Source: an uncultured Christensenellaceae bacterium (lineage in GTDB: Bacteria; Bacillota; Clostridia; Christensenellales; CAG-314). From it: 64,000 nt of DNA. Positions 1-8,405 of the stretch are shown one piece after another. The notes beneath the pieces are model-generated. The model was not told the DNA's origin, searched no databases, and saw only the letters and a program-made list of their open reading frames with translations. Position 1 is the first letter of the stretch. Every line of letters begins with the position of its first letter. Made by a program: the position numbers and the translations under genes. The stretch spans positions 255,735 through 319,734 of the forward strand of contig CAJUNH010000001.1 in the NCBI GenBank assembly GCA_910587795.1, in the 5' to 3' direction.

Positions 1-204
1 TTCGTCCTTGACGGAAATTAACGTGCCGACGACAATGGCAATTACTTTTAAAACTTGATTTACAATAGGCAAAGCTTTATCGCCGATATTACACAATTTT
101 GCAATTAAAGCCAACACTAACACGCCTATACAGGAAAATACAAACGACAGTAAACCCGCTTTAAGCGATTGCAGAACTAAAGATTTTTTAACGCTCGCTT
201 CCAT
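1..204 (-). CDS. TIGR04086-like membrane protein, 3' end cut by the window
   Basis: The first 68 codons of a minus-strand gene are visible; the rest lies beyond base 1. The ATG at 204 follows a GGAGGT ribosome binding site at a normal distance. The protein begins MEASVKKSLVLQ and then shows two hydrophobic stretches (about residues 14-33 and 42-58), so it is an integral membrane protein. A small membrane protein of the TIGR04086 family commonly sits directly beside yajC in Clostridia. The position and the two-helix start fit that family, whose function is unknown. The assignment rests mainly on gene order, since the diagnostic C-terminal half is missing. Confidence 0.6.
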   Translation of the reverse strand, partial: MEASVKKSLVLQSLKAGLLSFVFSCIGVLVLALIAKLCNIGDKALPIVNQVLKVIAIVVGTLISVKDE

Positions 205-256
205 ATAAAAAACACCTCCAAACATAATAAATTATATTCAAAGGTGTTTGTATTTA

Positions 257-643
257 TTACTTAATTTCGTCTATTTCCTCGCCTTGTTCCTTCTCGGCTT
301 TTTCCGCCGCTACCGCCTCGGGAGAACCGGGAGCAGGCTCTATGGAATGAATTGCTTGACGGACAAATTGCATTATACATTTTCCGTCGCCGCTGCCGGT
401 TTGCAGCCAAACAAACTTTTCGTTAATCTCCACAACTTCGCCGACAATACCGCCGATAGTCGTTACAATACTGCCCAAGCCTAATTTTGACATCATTTCT
501 TCGTTACGCTTTTTTTGTTTACGTTGCGGTATGATCATCATCAAAACCATACCTACAATAAGTACGCCTGCAACAACCCACATTATCCAACCGTTATTTT
601 TTGCAGCTTCTTCTTCGAAAAAGCCAAGTAAATTTAGTAACAT
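257..643 (-). CDS. yajC: Preprotein translocase subunit YajC
   Basis: A 128-residue YajC, the small accessory subunit of the SecDF-YajC complex that assists SecYEG-driven protein export at the membrane. A short N-terminus is followed by one transmembrane helix (about residues 19-40, WIMWVVAGVLIVGMVLMMII). The conserved cytoplasmic part comes next: PQRKQKKRNEEM, then GLGSIVTTIGGIVGEV. The acidic, charged tail is typical. I chose the ATG at 643 because AGGAGG lies just upstream; a longer in-frame extension to 706 lacks such a site. It lies downstream of tgt on the same strand, the usual clostridial order, with secD/secF expected beyond the window edge. Confidence 0.93.
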   Translation of the reverse strand: MLLNLLGFFEEEAAKNNGWIMWVVAGVLIVGMVLMMIIPQRKQKKRNEEMMSKLGLGSIVTTIGGIVGEVVEINEKFVWLQTGSGDGKCIMQFVRQAIHSIEPAPGSPEAVAAEKAEKEQGEEIDEIK

Positions 644-798
644 TATGTATCCTCCTTTAGGACTGCTCCTCTTTTTTAACAGACAAATATTGCACTCTGT
701 CCGCAAAACCGAAATTTATTATTAATTTATTATACAGTATTTTTTTTCAAAATGCAATACAATTACAAATAAAGTATTCCGTGCAAATAAAAATATAT

Positions 799-1914
799 TC
801 ACTTTCTGTAATATTTTGTATAAAACTCTTTTTTGTAATCGGCAAAATTATCTTGCAATATCGCTTTACGGGCATCTTTAACAACCTTTAACAAAAAGCT
901 GATATTGTGTATCGACAGTAACTCGGCGGCAAGTATCTCTTTGCAATTAACCAAATGCCGCAAATACGCCTTAGTAAAATTTTTACAGCAGTAACAGTCG
1001 CACTCCGTATCAAGCGGCGTAAAATCCTGCTTGTAGCAACCGTTGCGTACCACAACTTTTCCGCTGCTCGTCATCGCCGTACCATTACGGGCAATACGGG
1101 TTGGCAGCACGCAATCGCACATATCAATTCCGCGTTCGATACCTTCAAGCAAGTAATCGGGAGTGCCGACCCCCATAAGGTAATGAGGCATATTGTCGGG
1201 AAGATACGGACGGATACCGTCTAACATTTTGTACATAACGTCGTCCGGTTCGCCGACTGACAGTCCGCCTACCGCAATTCCGCATTCTGCGTAATCGCGC
1301 ACAAACTTTACAGATTGCAAACGTAAGTCCGTATACATATTGCCCTGAATTATGGGAAAAAGCATTTGCTTACCGTTTGAATGCGATTTTGCGCAACGGT
1401 CTAACCAACGGTGAGTGCGGTTCATTGCCTGTTTTGCATAATCGTAGGTTGCGCCGTATGTGGAACATTCGTCAAACGCCATTATAATGTCAGCGCCCAA
1501 ATCGTGTTCGGTCTGCATAACGCTTTCGGGTGTAAACACGTGTTTGCTGCCGTCTACGTGCGATGAAAACGTTACTCCGTCTTCCGTTATCTTGCGTAAA
1601 TCGCCCAGCGAAAACACCTGAAATCCGCCGCTATCCGTTAATATAGGTCCGTCCCAATTCATAAACTTATGCAAACCGCCCGCTTGACGGACGATATCGC
1701 TGCCAGGACGTAAATATAAATGATACGTATTTGACAGCAAAATCTGCGTGCCGATTTCCTTTAACGTAACGGGCAGCAGCGATTTTACGGTCGCCGCAGT
1801 ACCGACAGGCATAAATATAGGCGTTTCGATATCTCCGTGCGGAGTGTGAAATACACCCGCCCTAGCGCCGGTATGTTTATCTATATGTATTAATTCGTAA
1901 CTGAATTGTTTCAT
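799..1914 (-). CDS. tgt: tRNA-guanine transglycosylase (queuine tRNA-ribosyltransferase)
   Basis: 371 residues, normal for bacterial Tgt. The enzyme exchanges guanine at the wobble position of GUN-anticodon tRNAs for preQ1, on the way to queuosine. Visible hallmarks are the substrate-binding LTDSGGFQVFSL segment, GGLSVGEP, and the nucleophile-containing DCVLPTRIARNG. The zinc site near the C-terminus is CDCYCC with a later His in SIHNISF. The start is supported by AAAGGA upstream. Its partners queA (immediately upstream) and queF (far end of the window) belong to the same pathway, so this organism probably makes queuosine de novo or from salvaged preQ precursors. Confidence 0.97.
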   Translation of the reverse strand: MKQFSYELIHIDKHTGARAGVFHTPHGDIETPIFMPVGTAATVKSLLPVTLKEIGTQILLSNTYHLYLRPGSDIVRQAGGLHKFMNWDGPILTDSGGFQVFSLGDLRKITEDGVTFSSHVDGSKHVFTPESVMQTEHDLGADIIMAFDECSTYGATYDYAKQAMNRTHRWLDRCAKSHSNGKQMLFPIIQGNMYTDLRLQSVKFVRDYAECGIAVGGLSVGEPDDVMYKMLDGIRPYLPDNMPHYLMGVGTPDYLLEGIERGIDMCDCVLPTRIARNGTAMTSSGKVVVRNGCYKQDFTPLDTECDCYCCKNFTKAYLRHLVNCKEILAAELLSIHNISFLLKVVKDARKAILQDNFADYKKEFYTKYYRK

Positions 1915-2242
1915 TTTTTTCCTTTAAATTTATATCGTTATCGTAAACCCCTTTTTTATAAAAATGCAGGAGTATTACAGAAAAGCAAACGTCCGTTAAT
2001 TTTATATATCTAATTATTTGAAGTCGAGCTGCTGCCTATAATTAAAAACTTGCAACGCTGTTAAAATAAGAAAAAGCAAATTCAATCTTTGCATCGCATT
2101 TTGTTTTGCCTGTTAATGACAATAAATACTATGGTTCGGTATATTTACAGGAAATAAGATTTTTTAATTTATAATTTCGGCACTTAAATCACTCGTTTGC
2201 AAGCAGTATTTTTTGTCAAACACAAACTATATTTTTACAACT
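1915..2242. other. Intergenic gap between queA and tgt
   Basis: 328 AT-rich bases with no credible reading frame. I see no clear terminator or promoter. A stretch near 2035-2075 (TATAATTAAAAA ... TTGCAACGCTGTTAAAAT) weakly resembles one half of the palindromic repeat found at 14390-14575, 43690-43955 and 53206-53570. It is too degraded to call. Confidence 0.5.
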
Positions 2243-3274
2243 TCAAATCTTGTCTGCAATAAACATCGCGTCGCCAAAAGAAAAGAAACGGTATCCTTCG
2301 TTAACGGCGGTTTTGTATACTTCCAAAATTTCCTCCCTTCCGCACAACGCCGAAACCAACATAATTAGAGTACTTTCGGGCAAATGGAAATTCGTAATTA
2401 AGCAATCCGCCACCTTAAACTTATAAGGCGGATAAATAAAGATTTCCGTATTGCCGCTGCACTCTTTTAAACGTCCGTTTTCGTCTGCGGCGCTTTCCAG
2501 AGTTCTAACGCTTGTCGTCCCTACGCAAATAATACGTCTGCCTTCAGCTTTTGCCTTATTTATCGATTCGGCGGCATTTTGAGAAACGGCATAGTACTCG
2601 CTGTGCATATGGTGCTGTGTGACGTCCTCCGCTTTTACCGGACGGAAAGTACCTAGCCCAACATGCAATAATACTTCAACGATTTCCACGCCTTTTTCTT
2701 TAACCTTTTCTATCAGTTCCTTTGTAAAATGCAGTCCCGCAGTCGGCGCCGCCGCAGATCCGTCCACCTTAGAATAAACCGTATTATAGCGCGACTTATC
2801 GCTCAGCTTTTCCTTTATATAAGGAGGCAAAGGCATTTCGCCCACTTCCGCCAAAACAGATTCGAATACTCCGTCGTAAATAAATTCCGCAATACGGCTG
2901 CCGTCCTCGCCGATACTTTCGATACGCGCTTTTAAGTTAGGAGAAAACTCGAATACTGCGCCGACTTTTGCAATTCTGCCGGGTTTTAAAATCACTTCCC
3001 ATCGGGTTAAATCAAGCCTTTTAAGCAACAAAAACTCTATCTTACCTCCGCTGCCTTCCTTTCGTCCGTAAATACGAGCAGGTAAAACTTTTGTGTTATT
3101 TACTACCAGTACGTCGCCGGCGTGCAAATAGTCTATAATATCGTAAAATTTTTTATGCTCTATTGTTTTATTCGCTTTATTGTAAATTAAAAGACGCGAA
3201 CTGTCCCTAGGTTCTACTGGAGTCTGCGCAATTAGTTCCTGCGGTAAATCGTAATAATAATCACTAGTTTTCAT
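2243..3274 (-). CDS. queA: S-adenosylmethionine:tRNA ribosyltransferase-isomerase QueA
   Basis: 343 residues. QueA transfers and isomerises the ribosyl group of SAM onto preQ1 in tRNA to give epoxyqueuosine. The start reads MKTSDYYYDLPQELIAQ, and the family motifs EPRDSSRLL, HVGLGTFRPVKAEDV and NFHLPESTLIMLVSA are all present. I place the start at 3274; the reading frame stays open further up but that part does not look like QueA. The gene overlaps the 3' end of ruvB by 11 bases, which implies translational coupling in a ruvC-ruvA-ruvB-queA operon. Confidence 0.96.
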   Translation of the reverse strand: MKTSDYYYDLPQELIAQTPVEPRDSSRLLIYNKANKTIEHKKFYDIIDYLHAGDVLVVNNTKVLPARIYGRKEGSGGKIEFLLLKRLDLTRWEVILKPGRIAKVGAVFEFSPNLKARIESIGEDGSRIAEFIYDGVFESVLAEVGEMPLPPYIKEKLSDKSRYNTVYSKVDGSAAAPTAGLHFTKELIEKVKEKGVEIVEVLLHVGLGTFRPVKAEDVTQHHMHSEYYAVSQNAAESINKAKAEGRRIICVGTTSVRTLESAADENGRLKECSGNTEIFIYPPYKFKVADCLITNFHLPESTLIMLVSALCGREEILEVYKTAVNEGYRFFSFGDAMFIADKI

Positions 3275-4316
3275 TGTCGGTATCTTCGTCAATATAAATA
3301 GACAACGCCTCAAGGCGTTCTTTGGATATTTTTTTATTTAAATGTTTATAAGCATTAGGCATACAAACACGACCGCGCGGCGTCCTTGCTAAGAAACCGA
3401 GCTGCAGCAAATACGGCTCGTAAACGTCTTCTATAGTTGCCGAATCCTCTCCCGTTGCCGAAGCAAGCGTGTCCAATCCGACGGGTCCGCCGCTAAACTT
3501 GTCTATTATTGTATTAAGAATATTCTTATCCACAGCGTCCAAGCCCAGCGCGTCCACTTCCATAACCTGCATTGCATGGTTAGTTACGTCGCTTGTAATT
3601 ACACCGTTTCCCAACACCTCTGCAAAATCGCGTACGCGTTTAAGCAGTCTGTTTGCAATACGCGGAGTACCTCTGCTGCGGCGGGCAATTTCGTAAGCAG
3701 CTTCGTTTTCGATTGCCGTTCCCAGTTTTTTAGCCGATTTAAGTACAATTTGCTGTAATTGCTCGGCATTATATAACACCAAACGCATTTGCATACCGAA
3801 TCTGTCGCGCAAAGGCGCGGCAAGATTACCCGCTTTTGTAGTAGCGCCTATTAAAGTAAATCTTTCCAATTTAATGTTGACGCTTGTTGCGCTCGGACCT
3901 TTACCAACTACAAAGTCGAGACGGTAGTCCTCCATTGCGGGGTAAAGTATTTCCTCCAAACTGCTGCTTAAACGGTGTATTTCGTCTATAAACAGTACTT
4001 CGTTAGGTTTTAGTTTAGACAGTATTGCGGACAAGTCGAATTTGCCCGGTATTGCCGAACCGCTTGTAATTGTAATGGGCACGCCCATTTCGTTGGCAAT
4101 AATATGCGCAAGCGTAGTTTTTCCTAGGCCCGGAGGACCGTACAAAAGTACGTGGTCCAAACTTTCTCCGCGCGAAATTGCCGCCTTTATGTAGACGGAC
4201 AGATTTTCTTTAACTTTATCTTGCCCGACGTAATCGGGAAACGAATGCGGACGCAGTATATTTTCCGTGTCGCGTTCCTTTTCGGTCAGTGTGCTAGTAA
4301 ATAATTGTTCTTCCAT
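3264..4316 (-). CDS. ruvB: Holliday junction branch migration ATPase RuvB
   Basis: 350 residues. RuvB is the hexameric AAA+ motor that, with RuvA, drives branch migration at Holliday junctions during recombinational repair. The N-terminal region carries the RuvB signature RPHSFPDYVGQDKVKENL. Walker A is GPPGLGKTTLA, Walker B is FIDEIHR, sensor 1 lies in GATTKAG and the arginine-finger region is APLRDRFG. The C-terminal winged-helix segment (RTPRGRVCMPNAYKHL) is intact. It lies 12 bases downstream of ruvA and overlaps queA. Confidence 0.98.
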   Translation of the reverse strand: MEEQLFTSTLTEKERDTENILRPHSFPDYVGQDKVKENLSVYIKAAISRGESLDHVLLYGPPGLGKTTLAHIIANEMGVPITITSGSAIPGKFDLSAILSKLKPNEVLFIDEIHRLSSSLEEILYPAMEDYRLDFVVGKGPSATSVNIKLERFTLIGATTKAGNLAAPLRDRFGMQMRLVLYNAEQLQQIVLKSAKKLGTAIENEAAYEIARRSRGTPRIANRLLKRVRDFAEVLGNGVITSDVTNHAMQVMEVDALGLDAVDKNILNTIIDKFSGGPVGLDTLASATGEDSATIEDVYEPYLLQLGFLARTPRGRVCMPNAYKHLNKKISKERLEALSIYIDEDTDNEN

Positions 4317-4328
4317 GTTTTGCCTTGT

Positions 4329-4922
4329 TTAATTTATTCTAAATGCCATGTTTATCAGTTCTTCGGTTGTAGACGCACCGAGCTTCGACGCTGCTTCCAC
4401 AAGCTTTTCCGCATCGGCTTGACTTTTGCCTAACGACACCAATACCGCCACAGCATTTTGAACTTCCTTCGTTAACGGTACGTCCAAATTATTTACAATG
4501 GGCAAGTTAATCTCGTTAGCGTCGACAACTACTTTTTCCTTCAATTCCAAAACAAGCCGTTCGGCTGTCTTTTTACCGAGACCTTTTATTTTGGTTAAAA
4601 CTTTTGTGTCGCCGTTAAAAATAGCTATTGCCAAACTGTTGCTGTCCAAACCGGATAAAACGGCAAGCGCAACTTTACACCCCACGCCAGATACGGACAC
4701 AAGACGCAGAAACATATTTTTTTCTTCGGTAGTTGCAAAACCGAAAAGGGCAACGCCGTCTTCCTTAACCTGCATATATGTGTACAGCTTTTGTCTTTGC
4801 CCTACTTTACACTCGGCAAGGGTAAACGACGAAACTGCAATTTCGTAACCTATTCCGTTAATGTCCATAATAACGTTATTGCCGATTGTATCTGCAATTT
4901 CGCCACATAAATAATTGTACAT
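4329..4922 (-). CDS. ruvA: Holliday junction DNA helicase subunit RuvA
   Basis: 197 residues. RuvA is the tetrameric protein that binds the four-way junction and loads RuvB. The N-terminal OB-fold starts MYNYLCGEIADT. Two helix-hairpin-helix motifs are visible (LVSVSGVGCKVALAVL and LTKIKGLGKKTAERLVLELK). The flexible C-terminal domain III that contacts RuvB (TKEVQNAVAVLVSLG) is present. I place the start at 4922, matching the family N-terminus; an in-frame extension to 4985 would overlap ruvC and has no homology. It lies 7 bases from ruvC. Confidence 0.97.
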   Translation of the reverse strand: MYNYLCGEIADTIGNNVIMDINGIGYEIAVSSFTLAECKVGQRQKLYTYMQVKEDGVALFGFATTEEKNMFLRLVSVSGVGCKVALAVLSGLDSNSLAIAIFNGDTKVLTKIKGLGKKTAERLVLELKEKVVVDANEINLPIVNNLDVPLTKEVQNAVAVLVSLGKSQADAEKLVEAASKLGASTTEELINMAFRIN

Positions 4923-4929
4923 ACTGCCT

Positions 4930-5430
4930 CTATTTAATTGAAAATTTCTCCGTAAAACCGCCGCTTTGAATATGCGTAAGCGCAACTGCCAAAGCGTCCG
5001 CAGCGTCGTCGGGACGCGGTTTCTTTTCCAAATCCAAATACACTCTTACCATTTCCTGAATTTGCTTTTTATCCGCTCTGCCGTAACCGGTCATAGCCTG
5101 CTTAATTTGCAGCGGCGTATATTCGTACAAATTACCGCAATGATGAATCGACGCAAGCAGTAATACGCCCCTTGCGTGCGAAACGTTTATACCCGTCGTT
5201 ATGTTAGTGTTAAAAAACAACTCTTCTACAGCCACTTCGTCCGGGCTGTATTTTGAAATCAATTCCTTAACGGCTTTGTAAATTATTGCAAGTCTAACGG
5301 GAAAACTTTCCTCTTTGGGCGTAGTAATTACGCCGTAATCCACAAGCGTTTTATGACTGAAATCGTCGTAATCCATTATGCCGTATCCAACTATTGCTAA
5401 ACCCGGGTCAAAACCTATAACTCTTTTCAT
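4930..5430 (-). CDS. ruvC: Holliday junction resolvase RuvC
   Basis: 166 residues. RuvC is the dimeric endonuclease that cuts Holliday junctions. The RNase-H-like fold begins MKRVIGFDPGLAIVGYG. The catalytic acids are recognisable: Asp in FDPG, Glu in VAVEELFF, and the Asp pair in RPDDAADALAVAL. First gene of the ruvCAB-queA operon. A possible promoter lies just upstream on the minus strand (TTGACT at 5474-5479, with an AT-rich -10 region but a short spacer). It is divergent from the zinc-ribbon gene promoter at 5489. Confidence 0.97.
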   Translation of the reverse strand: MKRVIGFDPGLAIVGYGIMDYDDFSHKTLVDYGVITTPKEESFPVRLAIIYKAVKELISKYSPDEVAVEELFFNTNITTGINVSHARGVLLLASIHHCGNLYEYTPLQIKQAMTGYGRADKKQIQEMVRVYLDLEKKPRPDDAADALAVALTHIQSGGFTEKFSIK

Positions 5431-5488
5431 ATGTACAATTCCTCATATAAAGAATATAGTAAAATATCTTAAAAGTCAAGTATAGACG

Positions 5489-5517
5489 TTGACAAACGTA
5501 TCAATAAAATATATAAT
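5489..5517 (+). promoter_or_regulatory. SigA-type promoter for the zinc-ribbon gene at 5634
   Basis: Perfect -35 TTGACA (5489-5494), 17-base spacer and perfect -10 TATAAT (5512-5517). It is 117 bases upstream of the start codon, so the transcript would have a leader of about 110 bases. Confidence 0.85.
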
Positions 5518-5633
5518 AAAATTCATTAAAAACTTTTTTGCAATAATACAATTACAAATTAATATTATAATTGCATGTTTTTAGGTATCTTTTATGGATA
5601 CTTATTTAAAATATAATTATAAGGAGAATAATT

Positions 5634-6038
5634 ATGAAATACTGTACTCATTGCGGAAGCGAAATAGACGACGAAGCGGTAATATGCGTTCACTGCGGTT
5701 GCGCTGTAAGCGAAAAGAAATCGAGCAACACCTCAAACAGCAACAGCTTAGGTAAAGTTGCATTGATATTTATGATTTTAGGCTGCGTTTTTACAGCTAT
5801 AGGAGGAGTCTTCCAAGGGCTTACATCGATTTTGGCAAATGACGGACTTGTCTTCGGCATTATCTTGACGATATGCTCCCTTTTACCGCTAGCTTGGGGA
5901 ATTCCTATGATTATAAGTTTTAAACGTAAGCTTAAAAACGGCGAACCGGTAAGCACCGGTTTTAAAGTATGCACGCTGTTATTTGTAAATATAGTTGCGG
6001 GAATATTAATGCTGTGCATGCCTAACGAAAATAACTAA
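5634..6038 (+). CDS. Zinc-ribbon membrane protein (paralogue 1)
   Basis: 134 residues. The N-terminus is a zinc ribbon with two CxxC knuckles (YCTHCG and VICVHCGC). A short polar linker (residues 23-40) leads to about three hydrophobic segments (roughly 43-63, 70-100, 115-130), so the ribbon is probably anchored at the membrane. The start has AAGGAG nearby. The gene stands alone between its own promoter and terminator. The gene at 6261 is a shorter paralogue with the same order of parts and the same C-terminal pattern (LFVN-VAGIL-LC). Function is unknown; zinc-ribbon plus membrane-helix proteins of this kind are common in Clostridia. The protein is certain only as a family type. Confidence 0.85.
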   Translation: MKYCTHCGSEIDDEAVICVHCGCAVSEKKSSNTSNSNSLGKVALIFMILGCVFTAIGGVFQGLTSILANDGLVFGIILTICSLLPLAWGIPMIISFKRKLKNGEPVSTGFKVCTLLFVNIVAGILMLCMPNENN

Positions 6039-6051
6039 TAGATATAAATGC

Positions 6052-6082
6052 AAAAAGTCGCTTGATATTTAAGCGACTTTTT
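6052..6082 (+). terminator. Rho-independent terminator after the 5634 gene
   Basis: Two 12-base arms (AAAAAGTCGCTT and AAGCGACTTTTT) flank a 7-base loop. The arms carry the A and T runs, so it could work in either direction. Confidence 0.88.
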
Positions 6083-6148
6083 ACTATTTACAAACAATAG
6101 TCAAAATGCATAATTGCCGTTATATTAGATGAATTCTTGTTTAAAAAC

Positions 6149-6176
6149 TTGACAAATTGTCGAATAAAGTTATACT
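6149..6176 (+). promoter_or_regulatory. SigA-type promoter with an embedded Spo0A-box-like motif
   Basis: -35 TTGACA (6149-6154), 16-base spacer, -10 TATACT (6171-6176). The spacer contains TTGTCGAA (TGTCGAA at 6158-6164), which matches the core of the Spo0A box (TGTCGAA). The promoter of the cold-shock gene at 35147 has the same layout and the same TATACTTAAA end. If Spo0A binds here it would compete with RNA polymerase and repress the zinc-ribbon gene at 6261. The promoter is clear; the Spo0A role is inference. Confidence 0.75.
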
Positions 6177-6260
6177 TAAAGCATAGACTTTGTCGTACGG
6201 ATTTGTATTTAAACATACATTATCTGTAAAGCAGAAAATTTAACTTTAAGGGGAAAAACC

Positions 6261-6602
6261 ATGAAATATTGTTCGCACTGCGGAGCAGAAGTACACGACG
6301 AAGCAGTCGTTTGTGTAAATTGCGGTTGCAAAGTTACGTCGGCAAAAACAAACCATGACGATGACACAAAAGAAACGATGAAAACGCTTATATTAGTCTT
6401 TTTGATAATAGGATGCGTAGTAGGAGCATTCTCGCTGCTTATTCCCTTGGCTTGGTGCTTACCGATAACTTTATCTATAAAAAAACGGTTAGAAAATAAC
6501 GAACCTGTAAGCACTTCATTAAAGGTATGCGCACTGCTGTTTGTAAACCTTGTTGCAGGTATTCTGCTGCTTTGCTTAAACGATAAAGAGGATACTATTT
6601 AA
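6261..6602 (+). CDS. Zinc-ribbon membrane protein (paralogue 2)
   Basis: 113 residues, a shorter relative of the protein at 5634. The N-terminal zinc ribbon has YCSHCG and VVCVNCGC. A charged linker follows, then a long hydrophobic stretch (about residues 42-73, probably one or two helices) and a last helix near 90-107. Much of the tail matches paralogue 1 (EPVST-KVCALLFVNLVAGILLLC). AAGGGG sits before the ATG. The two genes are adjacent, face the same way and have separate terminators, consistent with an old tandem duplication. Function unknown. The promoter suggests control different from that of paralogue 1. Confidence 0.84.
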   Translation: MKYCSHCGAEVHDEAVVCVNCGCKVTSAKTNHDDDTKETMKTLILVFLIIGCVVGAFSLLIPLAWCLPITLSIKKRLENNEPVSTSLKVCALLFVNLVAGILLLCLNDKEDTI

Positions 6603-6614
6603 AAAACTTTACAC

Positions 6615-6644
6615 AAAACCCGCCGATATCAATCGACGGGTTTT
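6615..6644 (+). terminator. Rho-independent terminator after the 6261 gene
   Basis: 13-base arms (AAAACCCG.CGAT and its complement) with one mismatch and a 4-base loop, ending in TTTTGTT. Confidence 0.85.
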
Positions 6645-6856
6645 GTTATCTGATTTTAAAAGTAGTTTGAAATTTAATTTCACATTTATGTGTAGTAATA
6701 CTTTGCCGCAGCGCTTAACACTTTTTTATTTATGAAACAACATATTACAATTCTGCTGATAATATTATTACTAACTTAAATATCGGCAATCGTTAGATAT
6801 CCGCAACGACAGTAAGCGTTTGAATAAATAACAAGCAAAAAAATCTATAAAAAGAC

Positions 6857-7597
6857 TTATTCTGCATCGTCGTCGGGCAAAGCTACGTTGTGGAAAACGT
6901 TTTGTACGTCGTCGTTGTCTTCCAATACGTCCAGCATACGTTGGAACTTTACCAGATTATCGCCATCCAAAGTAACCGTCGTTTGAGGAAGCCAACTCAT
7001 TTCAGCGGACACAAGATTCAGCCCTTTTGCCACTACGGCATCGCGTACAGACGCCAGCGCCGTAACGTCGCAAGTCATTTCTACCAGTCCTTCTTCGATA
7101 GATACGTCGTCCGCTCCGGCTTCTATAGCCAGTTCAAAAGCCGTATCTTCGTCCAAATTTACAGTGTTTTCCGCAACTACGATACCTCGCCTATCAAACA
7201 TATAGCTGACGCAGTTAGTCTGTCCCAAGCTGCCGCCGTTTTTGTCAAAAGCGCAACGCACGTCTCCCGCGGTACGGTTTTTATTATCGGTAAGACATTC
7301 CACTATTACCGCACTGCCGCCGATACCGTACCCCTCGTACATAATTTCAAAGTAGTCAACGGCGGACAATTCGCCGCTTGCCTTTTTAATGCTGCGGGTT
7401 ATGTTATCGTTAGGCATATTGTTTGCCTTTGCTTTTTGCACTATATCGTACAATTTACTGTTTGTATCGGGATCGGCACCGCCCGCCTTAACGGCAACTG
7501 CAATCTCACGTCCGATTTTTGTAAAAATTTTAGAACGCGCCGCGTCTCCCTTTGCTTTTTTATTTTTAATATTATTCCATTTGCTATGACCGGACAT
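6857..7597 (-). CDS. yebC: YebC/PmpR family protein (TACO1-like translation/transcription factor)
   Basis: 246 residues, full length. The conserved start MSGHSKWNNIKNKKAKGDAAR, then MYEGYGIGGSAVIVECLTDN and NRTAGDVRCAFDKNGG, identify the family. YebC-type proteins were first described as transcription regulators. More recent work ties them to relief of ribosome stalling at proline-rich stretches. I prefer the ATG at 7597, with GGAGG upstream; an ATG two codons earlier is also in frame. In many Clostridia yebC lies beside ruvC; here the two zinc-ribbon genes sit between them. Confidence 0.95.
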   Translation of the reverse strand: MSGHSKWNNIKNKKAKGDAARSKIFTKIGREIAVAVKAGGADPDTNSKLYDIVQKAKANNMPNDNITRSIKKASGELSAVDYFEIMYEGYGIGGSAVIVECLTDNKNRTAGDVRCAFDKNGGSLGQTNCVSYMFDRRGIVVAENTVNLDEDTAFELAIEAGADDVSIEEGLVEMTCDVTALASVRDAVVAKGLNLVSAEMSWLPQTTVTLDGDNLVKFQRMLDVLEDNDDVQNVFHNVALPDDDAE

Positions 7598-7609
7598 TTT
7601 CAACCTCCG

Positions 7610-8350
7610 CTATTTTACTGATTTAGAAAAAATTTGATACATAATTACGCTGCCGGCCACCCCGACGTTCAGCGATTCGAAATTGTTTGCCATAGGTAAC
7701 GATACAATACTGTCGGCATTACATTTAGAGTAAGTCGACAGTCCGTTACCCTCGTTACCCAACACCAAAGCCGAATAACTGCCGAATTGACGGTTAAAAA
7801 CATTTTCGCCGTGCATATCGCAGGCAATAATTTCCACGCCGTTAAGCAGTTGAAAAGCCTGTTCGATACTTGCGCACTCGTGCATGTTCAAACAAAAGTG
7901 TGCCGACATTGCCGACCGCAGAACCTTGGGAGAATACAAATCGGCAGAATTTGCCGCATAAATATCGGTAAAACCGCACGCCGCGGCAGTCCTCAAAAGC
8001 GTACCGACGTTACCCGGATCCTGTACGCCGTCCAATACCACGCAATTACCGTTTGAAGTCATTATACTAGACGTTTTCTTTGCCGCAACGGCTAATATGC
8101 CCTGACTGGTGACGGTATCGCTCATTTTTGCAAACACCTTATCGCTTACAACAACCTTTCCGTCATATGCATAATTATCGGCTGTGCTTTCAGCAACAAA
8201 AACCGAAACAATATCGGCGCCGTATTTAAAGGCGTCGGCAACAAGTCTTGCACCCTCTATAACATAGCGCCCGCTTATCTTACGGTATTTTTTATCGCAG
8301 AGTTTAACAACCTCTGCAACTTTTGCGTTGTCGCACGATGTAATTACCAT
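7610..8350 (-). CDS. TrmH/SpoU-family RNA 2'-O-methyltransferase
   Basis: 246 residues. It has the N-terminal substrate-binding domain (KYRKISGRYVIEGARLVADA) and the C-terminal SPOUT fold. The three SpoU motifs are visible: LDGVQDPGNVGTLLRTAAACGF, LVLGNEGNGLS and LPMANNFESLNVGVAGSVIMYQ. These proteins methylate rRNA or tRNA ribose using SAM, through a knotted dimer. The gene lies downstream of rplT, a place where clostridial genomes often carry such a methyltransferase acting on 23S rRNA. The exact target cannot be read from the sequence. AAAGGA precedes the ATG. Confidence 0.92.
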   Translation of the reverse strand: MVITSCDNAKVAEVVKLCDKKYRKISGRYVIEGARLVADAFKYGADIVSVFVAESTADNYAYDGKVVVSDKVFAKMSDTVTSQGILAVAAKKTSSIMTSNGNCVVLDGVQDPGNVGTLLRTAAACGFTDIYAANSADLYSPKVLRSAMSAHFCLNMHECASIEQAFQLLNGVEIIACDMHGENVFNRQFGSYSALVLGNEGNGLSTYSKCNADSIVSLPMANNFESLNVGVAGSVIMYQIFSKSVK

Positions 8351-8367
8351 ATCAATCCTTTAATAAT

Positions 8368-8394
8368 ACAAAAGGGACTTTTAATAAAGCCCCT
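8368..8394 (-). terminator. Terminator between rplT and the methyltransferase gene
   Basis: On the minus strand GGGGCTTT pairs with AAAGTCCC (one G-U pair), followed by TTTTGTATT. It may end most infC-rpmI-rplT transcripts before the methyltransferase gene. Confidence 0.7.
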
Positions 8395-8405
8395 CCAATA
8401 TGCTA

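Noticed and set aside
6890..7621. 243-codon plus-strand open frame opposite yebC
   Set aside because: Antisense to a clearly conserved gene; its residues look like a reversed shadow, with no recognisable domain.
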